Assembly: GCF_019175385.1 (NCBI RefSeq)
Contig: NC_083348.1
Location: forward strand, 47,762,950 to 47,826,949
Origin: Lycium barbarum
Lineage: Eukaryota; Streptophyta; Magnoliopsida; Solanales; Solanaceae
DNA: 64,000 nt
Reading direction: 5' to 3'
This document shows, piece by piece, positions 35,727 through 48,090 of the stretch. Within the stretch, counting starts at the first letter, position 1. Each line of letters opens with the position of its first letter. The position numbers and the translations under genes are program-made. The notes beneath the pieces are model-generated. The model did no database searches, had not been told where the DNA came from, and saw nothing but the letters and a program-made list of their open reading frames with translations.

Positions 35727-36697
35727 TGATGCTAAGTGTCAGAAGTTCTATGATCAGTTGAAGCAGTTAACAGTGAATTTTCCATTCTTAGATGCTGTCA
35801 AAGAGATGCCTGGAATTGCTAAGTTTATGAAAGACCTGCTTACGAAGAAAAGGTATGTTCAACATGAGACAGTGAATTTAACTCATTTGGGTGAGTTTGA
35901 TTATTGCTTCCACCACAGTTCAGAAGAAGGGAGATCCAGGGGCGTTTACTATTCCATGTAATATTGGGCTTGATGCATTCGCCCGTGCTCTGTGTTATAA
36001 TAGGGTAAGTATAAACTTAATGCCTCTTGCTATTTTCAAACAATCCGGATTGGGGACGTCTAGACCGACTTCTATGTAATTACAGATGGCGAACAGATCT
36101 ATCAACAAGCCAGTTAGGGTTATAGATGATGTGTTGGTACAAGTGGGTAAGTTCATGTTACCTGCTGATTTCGTTATTCTGGATTGTGCGGTTGATAGAG
36201 ATATTTCCATCATCTTGGGAAGACCCTTCCTTGCTACAGGCGGAGCGCTTATGGACTCTGAAAAAAATGAAATCAAGTTCAGAGTAAATGATGAAAAAGT
36301 GACTTGCCAAACAAGCACGGGGATGAAGTTGCCAAGTGTTTATGAGAGTATTTCGATTATTGACTCATTTGATGGGATTGATGATGCTGTTGAACATAAA
36401 ATGGAAGAAGAAAGTTTGGGAGAAGCTCTTGATGTGGTTTCGATGAACTTTGATGCTGATGATATGGAAGGCTACGTGGAAACTATAAATGCGCTTGAGG
36501 GTCTGGGTTCTTACACTTACCACCCAAGAAAGCTGGATCTTAACATTGCAAATAGAACTACTCCACCAGCCAAGCCTTCTATTGTTGAGCCACTAAAGCT
36601 TGATCTTAAGAAGCTCCCATCACACTTGAGGTACGAGTTCCTTGGCCCGAACAAGACATTGCCAGTGATCGTTTCAGCATTATTGACTGAGGAATAG
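35677..36697 (+). pseudogene. A1 protease region
   Basis: Begins PPFPQRLAKKNDDAKCQKF, the standard linker between Athila gag and protease, with QLTVNFPFLDAVKEMPG. The protease itself spans 35950-36330 in two frames, ending in the conserved VILDCAVDRDISIILGRPFL (ILGRPFLATG). The usual active-site segment D-x-G-A-S before INLMPL reads YNRVSINLMPL here, so the catalytic aspartate appears replaced by tyrosine. A TAA at about 36077 and frame changes near 35940 break it. The long acidic tail (to TAG 36695) joins RT. Confidence 0.82.
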
Positions 36698-36705
36698 ATA
36701 ATTTA

Positions 36706-39400
36706 GTGGAGATTTTGCGCGAGTATAGATGTGCTATTGGTTTGAACATAGCAGATATTCGGGGTATTCCTTCTAGTATTTGTGATTATAAAATTCAACT
36801 AGAGGAGGATAGCAAGCCGAGTCTTGAACATCAGCAGAGATTGAACCAGAACATTCAAGAGGTCATGAAAAAAGAGATAATAAAGTGGTTAGATGCTGGG
36901 GTAGTGTATCCGATTGCAGATAGCAAGTGGGTGAGTCCTGTTCAATGTGTTCCCAAGAAATGAGGTATCACTGTGGTGCCTAATGCAAAGAATGACCTGA
37001 TTCCCACTCGTACAGTTACTGGATGGCATGTTTGTAGGGACTATAGGAAGTTTAATACTACCACTTGTAAAGACCACTTTCCCATGCCGTTCATAGACCA
37101 GATGCTGGACAAGTTGGCTGGGAGGTCTTACTATTGCTTCTTAGATGGATACTCTGGCTACAATCAGATCAACATTGTCTTAGAAGATCAAGAGAAGATG
37201 ACTTTTACTTGTCCTTATGGGATGTTTACGTTCAGTTGAGTGCCCTTTGGGTTGTGTAATGCACCAGCCACTTTTCAAAGGTGCATGGATGATTTCTCTG
37301 TTGTGGGCGATTCGTTTGATGATTGTCTCGGCCATCTGGGTCAAGTGCTGAAAAGATATGAGGAGACAAATCTCGTGCTAAATTGGGAGAAGTGCCACTT
37401 TATGGTGAAGGACAGGATCGTCCTCGATCACAAAATATCTGAAAAGGGAATTGAGGTCGATCAAGCGTAGATAGATGTGATTGCAAAACCTCCTCCACCC
37501 ATCTCAGTCAAAGGTGTCCGAAGTTTCTTGGGACATGCTGGGTTCTACAAGCGCTTCATCAAGGATTTCTCCAAGATTACTAACCCGATGTGAAAGCTTC
37601 TTGAAAAAGAAGCTAAGTTTGAGTTTGATGACAAGTGCCAAAAGACGTTTGATGAATTAAAAGAGTGCTTCACTACTGCTCATGTTATTGTTACTCCTGA
37701 TTGGTCCTTGCCTTTTGAGTTGATGTGTGATGCTAGTGGTTTCGCGATAGGTGTTGTGCTTGGCCAGAGGCTAAAATTATGCACCCGATCTACTATTCTA
37801 GTAGGACATTTAATGCGGCGCAGATGAACTACACGGTGACTGAGCAAGAGCTGGTTACTATAGTATATGCTTTTAAGAAGTTTCGGTCCTATTTATTGGG
37901 GTCCAAGGTCATGGTGTCCTTTGACCATGCTGCGTTGAGGTATCTGATGGCAAAGAAGGAAGCTAAGCCGCGACTTATTCATTGGGTCCTTTTATTACAA
38001 GAGTTTGATTTCGAGGTAAAATATCGAAAAGGGTCCAAAAATCAGGTTACTGACCATCTCTCTAGGCTTGAGGAAACTAGGGTGCCAGCAGAAAAAATTA
38101 ATATTGAAAATGCATTTCCAGATGAGCAAGTGTTGGCGGTATCTATGCAAGTGGCACCTTGGTTTTCCGATTTTGCTAATTATTTGGTGACTAGTATCAT
38201 TTCTGACGAGATCAAACCTTATCAGAAAAATAAGTTTTTGCGGGATGTTCGTCAGTACTATTTGGATGAACCATACTTATTCAGAACTTGCGCTAATAAC
38301 ATTATTCGGCATTGTGTTCCAGAGAGTGAGGTGTTGGAGATTTTGAAGGCTTGCCATGACTCTCCAGTTGGGGGACATCATAATGGTACGAGGACAGCTG
38401 CAAAGGTTCTCGAATGTGGTTACTATTGGCCTACTCTCTTTCATGATGCTAATTTGATAGTGCGTTCTTGTGATGAGTGCCAACGGCAGGGGAATATTGG
38501 TAGGAGGCAAGAGATGCCTATGAACATCGTAATGGAAGTTGAGGTGTCGATGTTTGGGGGATTGATTTTATGGGGCCTTTTGTAAGCTCTGGAGGCATGA
38601 AGTACATCTTGGTGGCTAGTGACTATGTTTCTAAATGGGTAGAAGCGGTGGCTTTACCTATAAACGAAGCCAAGAGTGTCATGGGATTCTTGAAAAAGAA
38701 CATATTTACTCGTTTTGGTACCCCAAGGGCGATAATCAGTGATGGTGGTTCTCACTTTTGCAATAAAGCCATTGCGGGATTGATGGAGAAGTATGGAGTC
38801 AGGCATAGGGTCGCAACCCCTTATCATCCTCAGACAAGTGGGCAAGTGGAAGTCTCTAATCGGGAGATAAAAAGTATTTTAGCGAAAACGGTGAATGCAA
38901 ACAGAACTGATTGGGCCCACAAGCTCGATGATGCTCTATGGGCTTACAGGACTGCCTTCAAGACTCCGTTTGGGACTTCACCTTTCAAGCTAGTTTTTGG
39001 AAAGGCATGTCACTTGCCAGTTGAACTCGAACATAAGGCCATGTGGGCCTTGAAGAAATTGAACATAAATTGGGAAGAAGCGACCAAACTCAGGTTGTTT
39101 CAGCTCAACGAGATGGTTGAGTTTCGCTATCAGGCCTATGAAAGAGAGGATGAAGTAGTATCATGACAAGAAAATCCTGAAGTGGGAATTCTACAAGGGT
39201 GATCCTGTCCTGCTATTTAATTCAAGATTGAAGCTACTACCGGGCAAATTGAAATCACGGTAGTCAGGTCCCTTTGAAGTGGTAAGCGTCTCACCCCATG
39301 GAGTAATTGAATTGAAGTTCAAAGATGGAACTCAGACATTTAAGATGAATGGGCAGAGGGTGAAGTAATACCATGGTATGATTTTGGGGGATAAAATTGT
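36706..39400 (+). pseudogene. A1 Pol: RT, RNase H, integrase
   Basis: RT starts with QQRLNQNIQEVMKKEIIKWL, then PIADSKWVSPVQCVPKK, a TGA, and GWHVCRDYRKFN. The region around the catalytic motif is deleted: LCNAPATFQRCM runs directly into DDFSVVGDS (37282-37293), losing about 17 codons before MDD. RNase H has [35 protein letters not shown] and VTDHLSRLE. Integrase has [11 protein letters not shown] and CDECQRQGN zinc ligands and retains all three catalytic acids ([27 protein letters not shown]). After 39158 a frameshift leads to [20 protein letters not shown], the C-terminal basic region. At least six stops are present. Confidence 0.88.
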
Positions 39401-39614
39401 TGACCGATATTGGTTGAAGCACCTTGGAACGAATGCTGACTCGACGAGTCCCGCCAAAGAGTAAATGGTAACACTATCATGCTGCGATGTTAAATCAAGC
39501 GCTTCTTGGGAGGTAACCCAAGTTTAAAACTCTATAGGTTTTGGTTTTTTTTTTTTAAATTGTTTAACGGTGAGTGCACAAGAACTGAAACTCAAAAAAC
39601 CAGAAAAGTAAGAC

Positions 39615-39795
39615 CAGAGCATAAAGACGGGCCGTCGACATGTCGACGGACCGTCAATGTACAGTGACGGTATGCAGAGTTGGTAATCTGAGAGTTAGCA
39701 ACTGCTACATTGCCGGTAAGCAAGTCGACGAGTAAGTCAACGGACCGTCGACACGTCGACGACACCGTCGATATGCAAAGATGGTCCGTCCTTTT
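39615..39795. repeat. GTCGAC/GACGG palindrome cluster 2
   Basis: Includes the perfect 18-base palindrome CCGTCGACATGTCGACGG at about 39632 and ACCGTCGACACGTCGACG near 39746. Confidence 0.8.
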
Positions 39796-40869
39796 ACTTG
39801 TCAATTGGGGAGTATTTTTAGTTCGTAAAAACACAATGATGAGTCGTCGCCTCGTCCAAAAATTTCGAAAAAACTATTGAACTGAACTGTCGCGTTTTTA
39901 AAAAAAAAAGAAAAATAATAGGCAGAGGTGTTTTATTTTCAAACTCCCACAATCTGTAAATCGCCCTCCCTCAACCTCTCCACTTCTCTATAATTCCCTC
40001 AATTAACTCCCCATTAATTCCTCCACACTCCTTCACCCATTAAAACTCCCAAAACCCTCCATTCTCATCTCCACTTAAATTTACAATCCTCTGCCCTAGG
40101 TTCACGAAAAATTTGAAAGTTTTCTTCAATTTTTAGTCAAGTTTTCTTCAAGTTTCTCTCATAATCAGGTATGTTGCATGATTTTCGGCCCTCCCTTGGT
40201 TTTAGTTTAGTTATTTGTTCAAAAATTGCTAAAGAATAGGCCTAGGGTTCCTGAATTCATTGCAAAGTTGGATTATGGGACCTAGGCTATCTTTTATTGT
40301 AATGAAATAAGTTGGGGGTGTTTTAACTGGGATAATTTTGTGATATCTGTGATGTTAAATGCTAAGGGTAGAAATTATGACTTAGGGTTTGTACATGTTG
40401 AATGAAATCGATGCTTAAATTTGCAAAATTGTGAAATTGTTGGTTGGGGGAAGGGAATTTGGTATGGCAGTTGTTAGAAGGACTCGTGGGGACGAGAATA
40501 TCGTACCCCCATTGAGTCGGCGGGAATTTTGAAACAACTTGTTGGTTCATTATGCCCGCCAATGGTCCGTAAAAGCGGAATTCTGTTAAGCATGAAATTT
40601 GAGGAGTGAAGTCTGCATAATTCCAATAGGTTGGAGCGTATTTTGATTAAAAATCCTGGTTTGATATTATTATACCCACCAAACAAAATCCGAATAGTTA
40701 CCAAAAGTCAAAAAGGTCAAAGTTGAGGGTGAAGTCTAAGTAACCCGAAGCCCCAAAACCCCAAATGTGCAAAATAATTAAATTTTGGTTCTCTGATTGA
40801 TTAGAGTTAAAAACGCAAAACCAAACCAAAATCTGTAGACTTACAGTTGTTGCTGCCAGGGTTGTAAAA

Positions 40870-40995
40870 GTGTCGACGGCACCGTCGACAAGTCAACAGA
40901 CCGTCTTCGTACAAAGACGGTACCGTCGAGCTGTTCGTCGGTCCATCGACAGGTTCGACGGTCTGTCGAAACACAACGACGGTTTGCAGACTCCA
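40870..40995. repeat. GTCGAC/GACGG palindrome cluster 3
   Basis: GTCGACGGCACCGTCGAC at about 40873, then AAGACGGTACCGTCGAG and GGTTCGACGGTCTGTCGAA. It is similar in layout to clusters 1 and 2. Confidence 0.8.
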
Positions 40996-41088
40996 ACATC
41001 TGAGAACTGACTTTTTTTTTCTGAACATTCACTATTTTTAATTTTACTCGTACAGATTGACTATATTTTGGTTTTTGATGATTACAGC

Positions 41089-43050
41089 ATGGCGCCACCT
41101 AAGTTGACAACGGCCCGAAGGGGTGGCTCGAGGCAAACTCAAAGAACAACGGGTCGAAGGAGGCCCAGTGGCAATCCCATAATTATAAATGAAGCCTCAA
41201 ATGATGAGCCTGAGGTTATGCCCGAGAGGAAGAATAGGGATGCCATTCCCGTTTAGAACAGGCAGGTCACTGTACCGGCTCCTGCACTACCCAGTTCATC
41301 CTAGTCTGACGAGGAGGGATTATCTTTATCTGGGTCCGGTGATAGATCCGAGGAGGAGGGTTCAGAGGTTGCTTCTGGAGATGTCTCACCTGCCGCACGG
41401 CCACAGTCTACTGAGGGTGCTACTCAGTCCTCCCAAGCACCTTCTAGATCACAGACCCGTTAGAGGTCACAGCCTGGTGATGATGATGATGATGCTGATA
41501 ATGATGAGGCTAGGGCTCGGGAAATTAGAAGTAAGAGGCTTGAGGACCATTTTTTTGTTGAGGGTGCCAGAGAGCTATATGAGTATGGCATTGAACTAAA
41601 AGGTGATGACACCCCGCATAAAAATCGCACCATAAATAAAGAGCGACAGATCAGTTTTGAGGGGCTAGAGATCGTACCCGCGGCCAGAGAGCTCATTCGC
41701 CATTATCAGCTAGATTTTATGCAGGTGCTGCTGGGGAATTATTGTCCGATTTTGGTCCGTGAGATATATGCCGCATATGGGGCCTTGGTCAAAAAAGTCA
41801 GAAAGAGGCACCAGAAACTCCGGGAGTTAGAGCCTCTGAGTGAGGTTTAGATCAGAGGGGTGAGTGTTGATATATCTGCCTAGGCCATCAACAAAGTATA
41901 CTTCGGCGATAATTACACCGCCCCAAGGCAGACAATTGAATTGGAAGACAAGCTGCTGAGACGCAAGGAACAGTCCGTTAGGGACTGGGTAGCTACAGTG
42001 GTAGGTTGCTCGAGCAAGAGGGCCGAGTGTACTAACTTTGTAAATCGGGTAGTGAAGATCTGGTTGACTTTGGAGGGAAAGTTTTGGTAGAGCGTAGTGA
42101 ATGTTGGGTTTCTCCCCACATAGGCCGATAATGCACTTACGGCTGACAGGCAGGTGGTTGTTGCTGCCTTGATGTCTAGATACCCAATTAATTTCGGGGC
42201 ATTGGTGAGTACTGAAATTCAGTTGAGGGCTTCCCAGCCCAACACTTCACTGATATATCCATGCCTGATTACAGAGCTTGTTCGGAGGTCACAAATGCAT
42301 TTTATTCCAGATATCGATCACAGAATTATAGCTTCGTGGGTTTATTCTATAGAAAAGAGCAAGAAAGAGGTCGTCGATGATGGCCAAGGGGAAGAGGATG
42401 GGTTCCCAGTGGCACTTGGAGGGGTACCCCTACCTCAGGAGCTGATTCATCCAGGGGCCGCGGGTGACTCTACACAGGAGTTACCCACCACTACTAGCCC
42501 TATTACTGAGACTGTCTAGACTGTAGATTCTGAGATTCCAGCTACTGATATTGGTGATGATTCCGTTGAAACTCAGACTGCAATTCTTGAGCCACAAACT
42601 TCGAGTCCACAGCCCCACAGCCAGCGACTTAGCTGCACAGCCCCAGGGTACAGCCAGAGTTGACCCTTATGCTTTCTCGATGGAGAATTTCAAAAAATTT
42701 GCAAAACAGGCGGCTACAGCGGATCAGTAGTCAAAGGCCATAGTGGCCCAGCTCGATGATTTTTTGAGACAGCGAGTGGGTGAAATTGTAGAGCCTGTGA
42801 GGTCGACACTGTCAGCTCGGCTGGATGGTTTTGAGATTAGATTGACAGCATTGGAGATGGCCCACCCGACCACTTCCACTGATGCTTTGAGGGCAGAGCT
42901 AGAGCAGCTTAAGGCTGATGTTTTGTTGTTAAAGGCTCATGACCCGAGCCTAGTAGCAACCCCACCATCTGTTGCGGAGGAGATTGAGGAGGAGCTTCCC
43001 GTGGTGCAGTTAGTTGCGCCTACCGTGGCAGGTGGTCGGGGGATGAGAAA
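41089..43050 (+). pseudogene. A1 env-position ORF, amber-riddled, 5' part
   Basis: A long ORF downstream of integrase, where Athila elements carry an env-like or unassigned gene. From ATG 41089 (MAPPKLTTARRGG) one frame runs to 42519, and after one frameshift near 42640 another runs to the E4 boundary. Features in order: basic N-terminus, acidic Asp-rich stretch at about residue 130, and a body with ARELIRHYQLDFMQVLLGN and AINKVYFGDNYTAPRQTIEL that resembles the plant transposon protein domain seen in Athila ORFs. A predicted coiled coil follows (TALEMAHPTTSTDALRAELE, then QLKADVLLLKAHD). I see no clear signal peptide or transmembrane segment. Nine in-frame stops occur here, all TAG. Function unknown. 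Confidence 0.7.
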
Positions 43051-43069
43051 TGTCACGACCCAAACCGAT

Positions 43070-44850
43070 AAGATAACGCAAAACTCTTTTTGCTGCTCCA
43101 AAATGAACCTTTGAAGGTTGTTGCATAAACCTGGAAATAACACCAACAGAGAATGCAATATCGGGGCGAGTGTGGGTTAGATAAATTAAACCTCCGACCA
43201 GGCTTCTGAATGTTTTAGGATCAGCTATCTCTGTTCCATCATTAAGCTGCAATTTTTCGCTAACATTCATAGGAGTAGCTGCCGGCTTGCAATTAAGCAT
43301 ACCAAATTTAACGAGAAGGTCCCTGCCATATTTCCTTTGTGAAATAAATATTCCATCTTCAGCTTGATGGACTTCAAGGCCAAGGAAATAGTGTAATAAA
43401 CCCATATCCGACATCTCAAATGATGAAGTAGAAGATCTAGTGTAAATGATATCATCAACATAAAGACAAACAATGAGGAAATCATTACCTTCCTTCTTCA
43501 CATACAATGTGGGTTCATTCTCACTTCTCGTGTATCCCTTTTTTTGAAAATACCTACCGATTTTGCTATACCACGCTCAAGGAGCTTGCTTCAAACCATA
43601 CAATGCCTTTTTTAGCTTGTACACCTTTGTTTCATCGCCCTTCTTTATGAAACCTTCTCGTTGAGCTACATACACCTCTTCTTGTAAGTCTCCATTGAGA
43701 AATGCCGACTTGACGTCAAATTGATAAACTAGCCATTGCGACTATGCAGCCAATGCTAGAACAAGTCCCACAGTTTCAAACCGAGCTACTGGAGAAAATG
43801 TTTCTTCGAAATCTACACCATATTGCTATGCATATCCTTTCTCCACAAGACGAGCTTTATGCTTTTGTAGGCTCCCATCTGCTACAAACTTTGTCTTGAA
43901 CACCCACTTCAAGCCAATTACATTTTTGCCTTCTGGTAATTTCACCATCTCCCATGTGCCATTCGTTTCGATAGATTTCATCTCTTCTAACATTGCTCTC
44001 CGCCACTCTTCCATTTTAGCTGCTTCTCCATAATATGTAGGATCTGAAACAGCAAATGAAAATTGACAAGTTGTATACATGTCATGTATACATACTTGGG
44101 GTTCGGCTTTGTAAGCCTTGTCGATCTTCTTAATGTAATTGTCTCATCTTGCGACTCTTCAAGAGTAGTAGATGAAGAGTTTCTGCTTGGTGAAGTTGAA
44201 GCAGATGAATCTAGAGAAGTTGAAGAAGAACCAGTTGGTGCAGATGTAGGAGTTGGTTGTTGAATTCCATCAAAAGTGATTCCGGTGGGCATATGAATCT
44301 GTTCTTGCATCTTCTCCTCGCTGCCACTCCATTTCCAGCTTGCATTTTCATCAAATACTACATCCCTTCTAATTAAAATCTTGCTACTAAGAGGGTTATA
44401 CAATCTGTATGCTTTGGATTGTGGACAATAACCAATAAAAATGCATTTTTAAGATTTTTCATCCAACTTATGACGAAATTAAGAATTTACCAAAGCATAA
44501 GCAATACACCCAAAAATTCTTAAGTAGCTTATAGAAGGTTTTCTACAATGCCAAGCTTCAAATGGAGTTTGATTCATGACGGCCTTTGTGGGAGAGATAT
44601 TCAATAAATAGATTGACGTTGCCACAGCTTCAGCCCAAAATTCATTCGGAAGTCCCTTCGCTTGTAACATGCTTCTTGCCATCTCCACAACAGTGCGATT
44701 TTTCCGCTCAACAATGCCATTTTGCTCTGGAGTATAAGGTGTTGTCAACTCCCTGTGAATGCCATTTTCGTCACAAAAAAGATTAAATTCCTTGGATAAA
44801 AATTCACCGACTAAAATGTCTCTGACTTGCTTTCCAAACAATATACCCAA
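43070..44850 (-). pseudogene. Copia integrase-RT fragment (minus arm)
   Basis: From 44850 leftwards: integrase core ELTTPYTPEQNGIVERKNR and AEAVATSIYLLNISPTKAV, then PFEAWHCRKPSISYLRIFGC. A Ser/Thr-rich linker with LRRSTRLTKPNPKYV follows, and then RT (EEWRRAMLEEMKSIETNGTW, GLKWVFKTKF, catalytic YVDD in CLYVDDIIYT). A deletion of about a dozen codons after SSST removes the DEFKSEM segment that is present in the plus arm. Stops are found near 44452, 43826 and 43740, and it ends abruptly at 43070. Inactive. Confidence 0.88.
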
Positions 44851-45920
44851 ATCGATGGGTATTTTCAGAAAAAGGGATACACGAGAAGTGAGAATGAACC
44901 CACATTGTATGTGAAGAAGGAAGGTAATGATTTCATCATTGTTTGTCTTTATGTTGATGATATCATTTACACTAGCTCTTCTACTTATCTTGTGGATGAA
45001 TTTAAGTCTGAAATGATGAATGAGTTTGAGATGTCAGATATGGATTTATTACACTATTTCCTTGGCCTTGAAGTCCATCAAGCTGAAGATGGAATATTTA
45101 TTTCACAAAGGAAATATGGCAGGGACCTTCTCGTTAAATTTGGTATGCTTAATTGCAAGCGGGCAGCTACTCCTATGAATGTTAGCGAAAAATTGTAGCT
45201 TAATGATGGAGCAGAGAAAGCTGACCCTAAAACTTTCAGATGGCTGGTCGGAGGTTTAATTTATCTAACCCACACTCGCCCTGATATTGCATTCTTTGTT
45301 GGTGTTATTTCCAGGTTTATGCAACAACCTTCAAAGGTTCATTTTGGAGCAGCAAAAAGAGTTTTGCGTTATAATGCTGGAACTATGGACTATGGGATTT
45401 GGTACTCAAAAGTGTCCAATTTTAGATTAAATGGGTTCACTGATAGTGACCATGCTGGTTCGTTGGATGATAGGCGGATCGTTTCAGCTCATGTTTTTAC
45501 TCTTGGATCGGGAGTAATTAGTTGGAGCTCAAAGAAGCAAGCTACAACAACCTTGTCCACCTCTGAAGCTGAGTACATTACAGCTACTTTAGCAGCTTGC
45601 CAATCTATCTGGCTAAGAAGGATGTTAGCAGAACTTCAACAGAAGCAAGAAATGCAACAGAGATATATTGTGACAACAAAGCTTCGATCTCCATGACAAA
45701 GAATCCAACTTTTCACAGCAGAACAAAGCACATTGATGTTCGCTTCCATTTCATCCGTGATTTGGTTGCGAAGGAGGAGATAATACTGAAGCATTGCAGC
45801 ACTGATAAACAATTAGCTGATATACTGACGAAGTCTTTGGCAGCAGACAAGTTTGTCTATTTGAGGGCGTTTCTTGGTGTTTGTAACTTTGAATCAAGGG
45901 GGATTATTGAAGACTGATTC
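44846..45920 (+). pseudogene. Copia RT-RNase H fragment (plus arm)
   Basis: Starts within RT (QIDGYFQKKGYTRSENEPTL), has the catalytic CLYVDDIIYT, a TAG at about 45196, then HTRPDIAFFVGVISRFMQQ. RNase H follows with FTDSDHAGSLDD, STSEAEYITATLAACQ, YCDNKASISM and RTKHIDVRFHF, covering the expected acidic and histidine residues. A frameshift at about 45660 splits RNase H. The ORF ends FESRGIIED just before the polypurine tract. There is no gag or protease. Confidence 0.88.
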
Positions 45921-46204
45921 AAAGTATGACTTAGTCAAATTGAATCTGTTAGTAGTGTCCTATATTCCTGGACAGTTAGCAGTAATGGTGCCCTTTTCTA
46001 GTTTGCTGATAGTGGATAGTTGTTGCTTAGTTAGTGGTAGTTGTGATCAACTTAGTGGATTAGTGGTTAGTTTATTTGTAAGCCTATATAAAGGCTGTAC
46101 TTTTCTTTGATTTAATACACACAAAAAAATAAGCTTTTAGCACATATTCAGTATTCTTAACTTTGAGCATTTGTTTTTAAGTTTGCTGTCTATTATCTTC
46201 AACA
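45905..46204 (+). mobile_element. Copia 3' LTR (~300 bp)
   Basis: The polypurine tract CAAGGGGGA (45895-45903) is followed by TATTGAAG, and the LTR ends CTTCAACA, so the terminal inverted repeat TGTTGAAG/CTTCAACA has one mutation. A TATA-like CCTATATAAAGGC lies at about 46083. The sequence after it (TGACGAGTGC) is again E4 LTR. Confidence 0.8.
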
Positions 46205-46340
46205 TGACGAGTGCTTGATCTCTAGAGACCAAACACACCTATACTCATATCTGGATAATACTAAATAACAAGGGCCCATAAGCAACTCAAACTGAACTTA
46301 TACTGACTCATGAAAGGATGACATCGTGAACTCTGTACAA

Positions 46341-46383
<43 letters not shown>

Positions 46384-46662
46384 TCAAAGAACAGTGCAAG
46401 CCAACTAGGCCGCTACATATGCCGTACACAAAAGAATAGAAGCCAACAAGGCTGCATCACCTGTCAAGTACATACAACTGTTTAGAAACCTCTACTAGAG
46501 TTTACGGCTGTAGAGAGGACGGGACAGGGCTCCCGTCATACACATATAAACAAGTCAAAATAGCATACCAAAATGAACCGCAGCTCCGGATCAAGTGGGG
46601 CGCACTGACCACCGTAGGATAGAGGTCCTACTAAGCTGAACCGCCTGTCTGTCTACCTGGAC

Positions 46663-46721
46663 CTGCGGGCATGAACGCAGCCCCCCGAGCAATAGAGTAA
46701 TCAGTACGGATAATGTACTGA
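46663..46721 (-). other. Three-hairpin LTR module, E4 left copy
   Basis: Read on the + strand: CTGCG, GGCATGAA, CGCAG (hairpin 3); CCCCCCGAGCAATAGAG (hairpin 2, decayed); TCAGTAC, GGATAAT, GTACTGA at 46701-46721 (hairpin 1, 7 perfect pairs). About 477 bases from the LTR end once the copia insertion is removed. Confidence 0.8.
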
Positions 46722-46956
46722 GTATGTAAGGCATAGAAGTAACATAACACAAGAATCATGAGCTGAATCTGAACTCAAAAAGCAACTGACTATCTGTATG
46801 CATCTGTATGATTGAGTGTCTGAAAGTATTTGCATAAATCTGTATACTGACAATGCCTCTGTGGGAGCATAACATGCATGCTCTCAATGATAACCATGCT
46901 CATGTATATATATATATATATATATGTATGTATATATATATATATATATATGTATG

Positions 46957-46987
<31 letters not shown>

Positions 46988-46997
46988 ATATATATAG

Positions 46998-47155
46998 GTC
47001 ATAGTGCTGAGGAACATTCAGCCCGATCCATATATCATATAATAGTGCCGAGGAACGTGCGACCTGTACCATATATCATATAATAGTGCCGAGAAAGGTA
47101 CGGCCCGATCTATATATAATAGTATCGAGGAACGTACGGCCCGATCCATATATCA
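46998..47155. repeat. Four ~41-bp tandem units in E4 left LTR
   Basis: Units like GTGCCGAGGAACGTACGGCC followed by CGATCCATATATCATATAATA. The intact unit is 41 bp. The right LTR has only two copies (54505-54590). Confidence 0.85.
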
Positions 47156-48090
47156 TCATCGAGGTGCACCAACTTATCAGGTGGTAATGCGTATATAACG
47201 CCTATCCTTTTCCCCATACCCCATATACATATAATATATGTGTATATAACGCCTTCTGGTCACTGGTCAATATGCATATGAATATGAATGCAATGCATAA
47301 ATTAAGTTAATACATAGAGTAATATGGAAGTAATATGAAGTGAATAGAAGGAATAATTATAAACGGGATATAGGAACATCAAAGACTGAAGTACTCCTAG
47401 TGCTTCTAAGAGTAGAGTAATATGGAAGCTCGTTTTTGCATTCATATCATAGGATCATGCCAAAATGAAAGAAAGGATAGCCTTAACATACCTTTTCGTC
47501 CGCCTTAACTTTAACTACTAACGCTTGTCCTCCTAAACCCGTAAATCTATATTCAAGAAAATTTATACTATTGTTAGGCTTATCATCATATGCTTGTCTT
47601 AAGCCTTCAAATTAAATACTTTTAGAATCTGCAGAAATTCGGGCAGCATCTCCCCTGTTATATCCCTAGCCCGAAATCACAATACCAACAACCAATAACA
47701 ACAACAATACTAACATCAACAACATCATCATTAATACCAAAATATTCCATAAAACATCCCACACGATGCTTATCCGATTTCTCAACCAACAAATCCATTA
47801 TACGATGATTTAATAACTCTATTCTCGTAAGTAAACCTAAATCAATATCAATAAGGAGAGATTCATACCTTGTTCTTACTAGAACAACAAGATCTTCAAT
47901 ATTCACCTTGAATCCAAGCCAAGATCTACCGCAATACGATACTATACTCCCTACTATATACTATCCGACATTAAATTAATACTCCGCAACTTGAATATCA
48001 CTCAAAACCCTCAATTTTATGATATGCTCACACCCGTATATGTTTTCTGTGTTTTGGGAAATATTTTGGGTGAAAATGAAGGGTCTTGAC

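Larger units (their letters stand above)
39401..41088 (+). other. A1 non-coding interval between pol and env-position ORF
   Basis: Contains AGCGCTTCTTGGGAGGTAAC at about 39499, the known post-pol Athila motif, which folds as CTTGGG, loop AGGTAA, CCCAAG (39505-39522). Two GTCGAC-rich clusters are at 39615-39795 and 40870-40995. The rest (39900-40860) is AT-rich with a pyrimidine-rich start and no gene. Confidence 0.7.
43070..46204. mobile_element. Fold-back Ty1/copia remnant
   Basis: The left part is minus-strand integrase to RT; the right part is plus-strand RT, RNase H and one LTR. The two RT segments form an imperfect inverted repeat of roughly 500-530 bp (43072-43575 against 44846-45378) around a 1.27-kb spacer. 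The left end is cut within RT just after the VLRYL codons. No target duplication is seen; about six host bases (GAGCCG of the intact E4 LTR) are missing at the insertion point. Confidence 0.85.

Noticed and set aside
41089..43050. A1 env-position ORF as a true envelope glycoprotein
   Set aside because: I see no signal peptide, no clear transmembrane segment and no cleavage site; only the position is env-like, so function is left unassigned.
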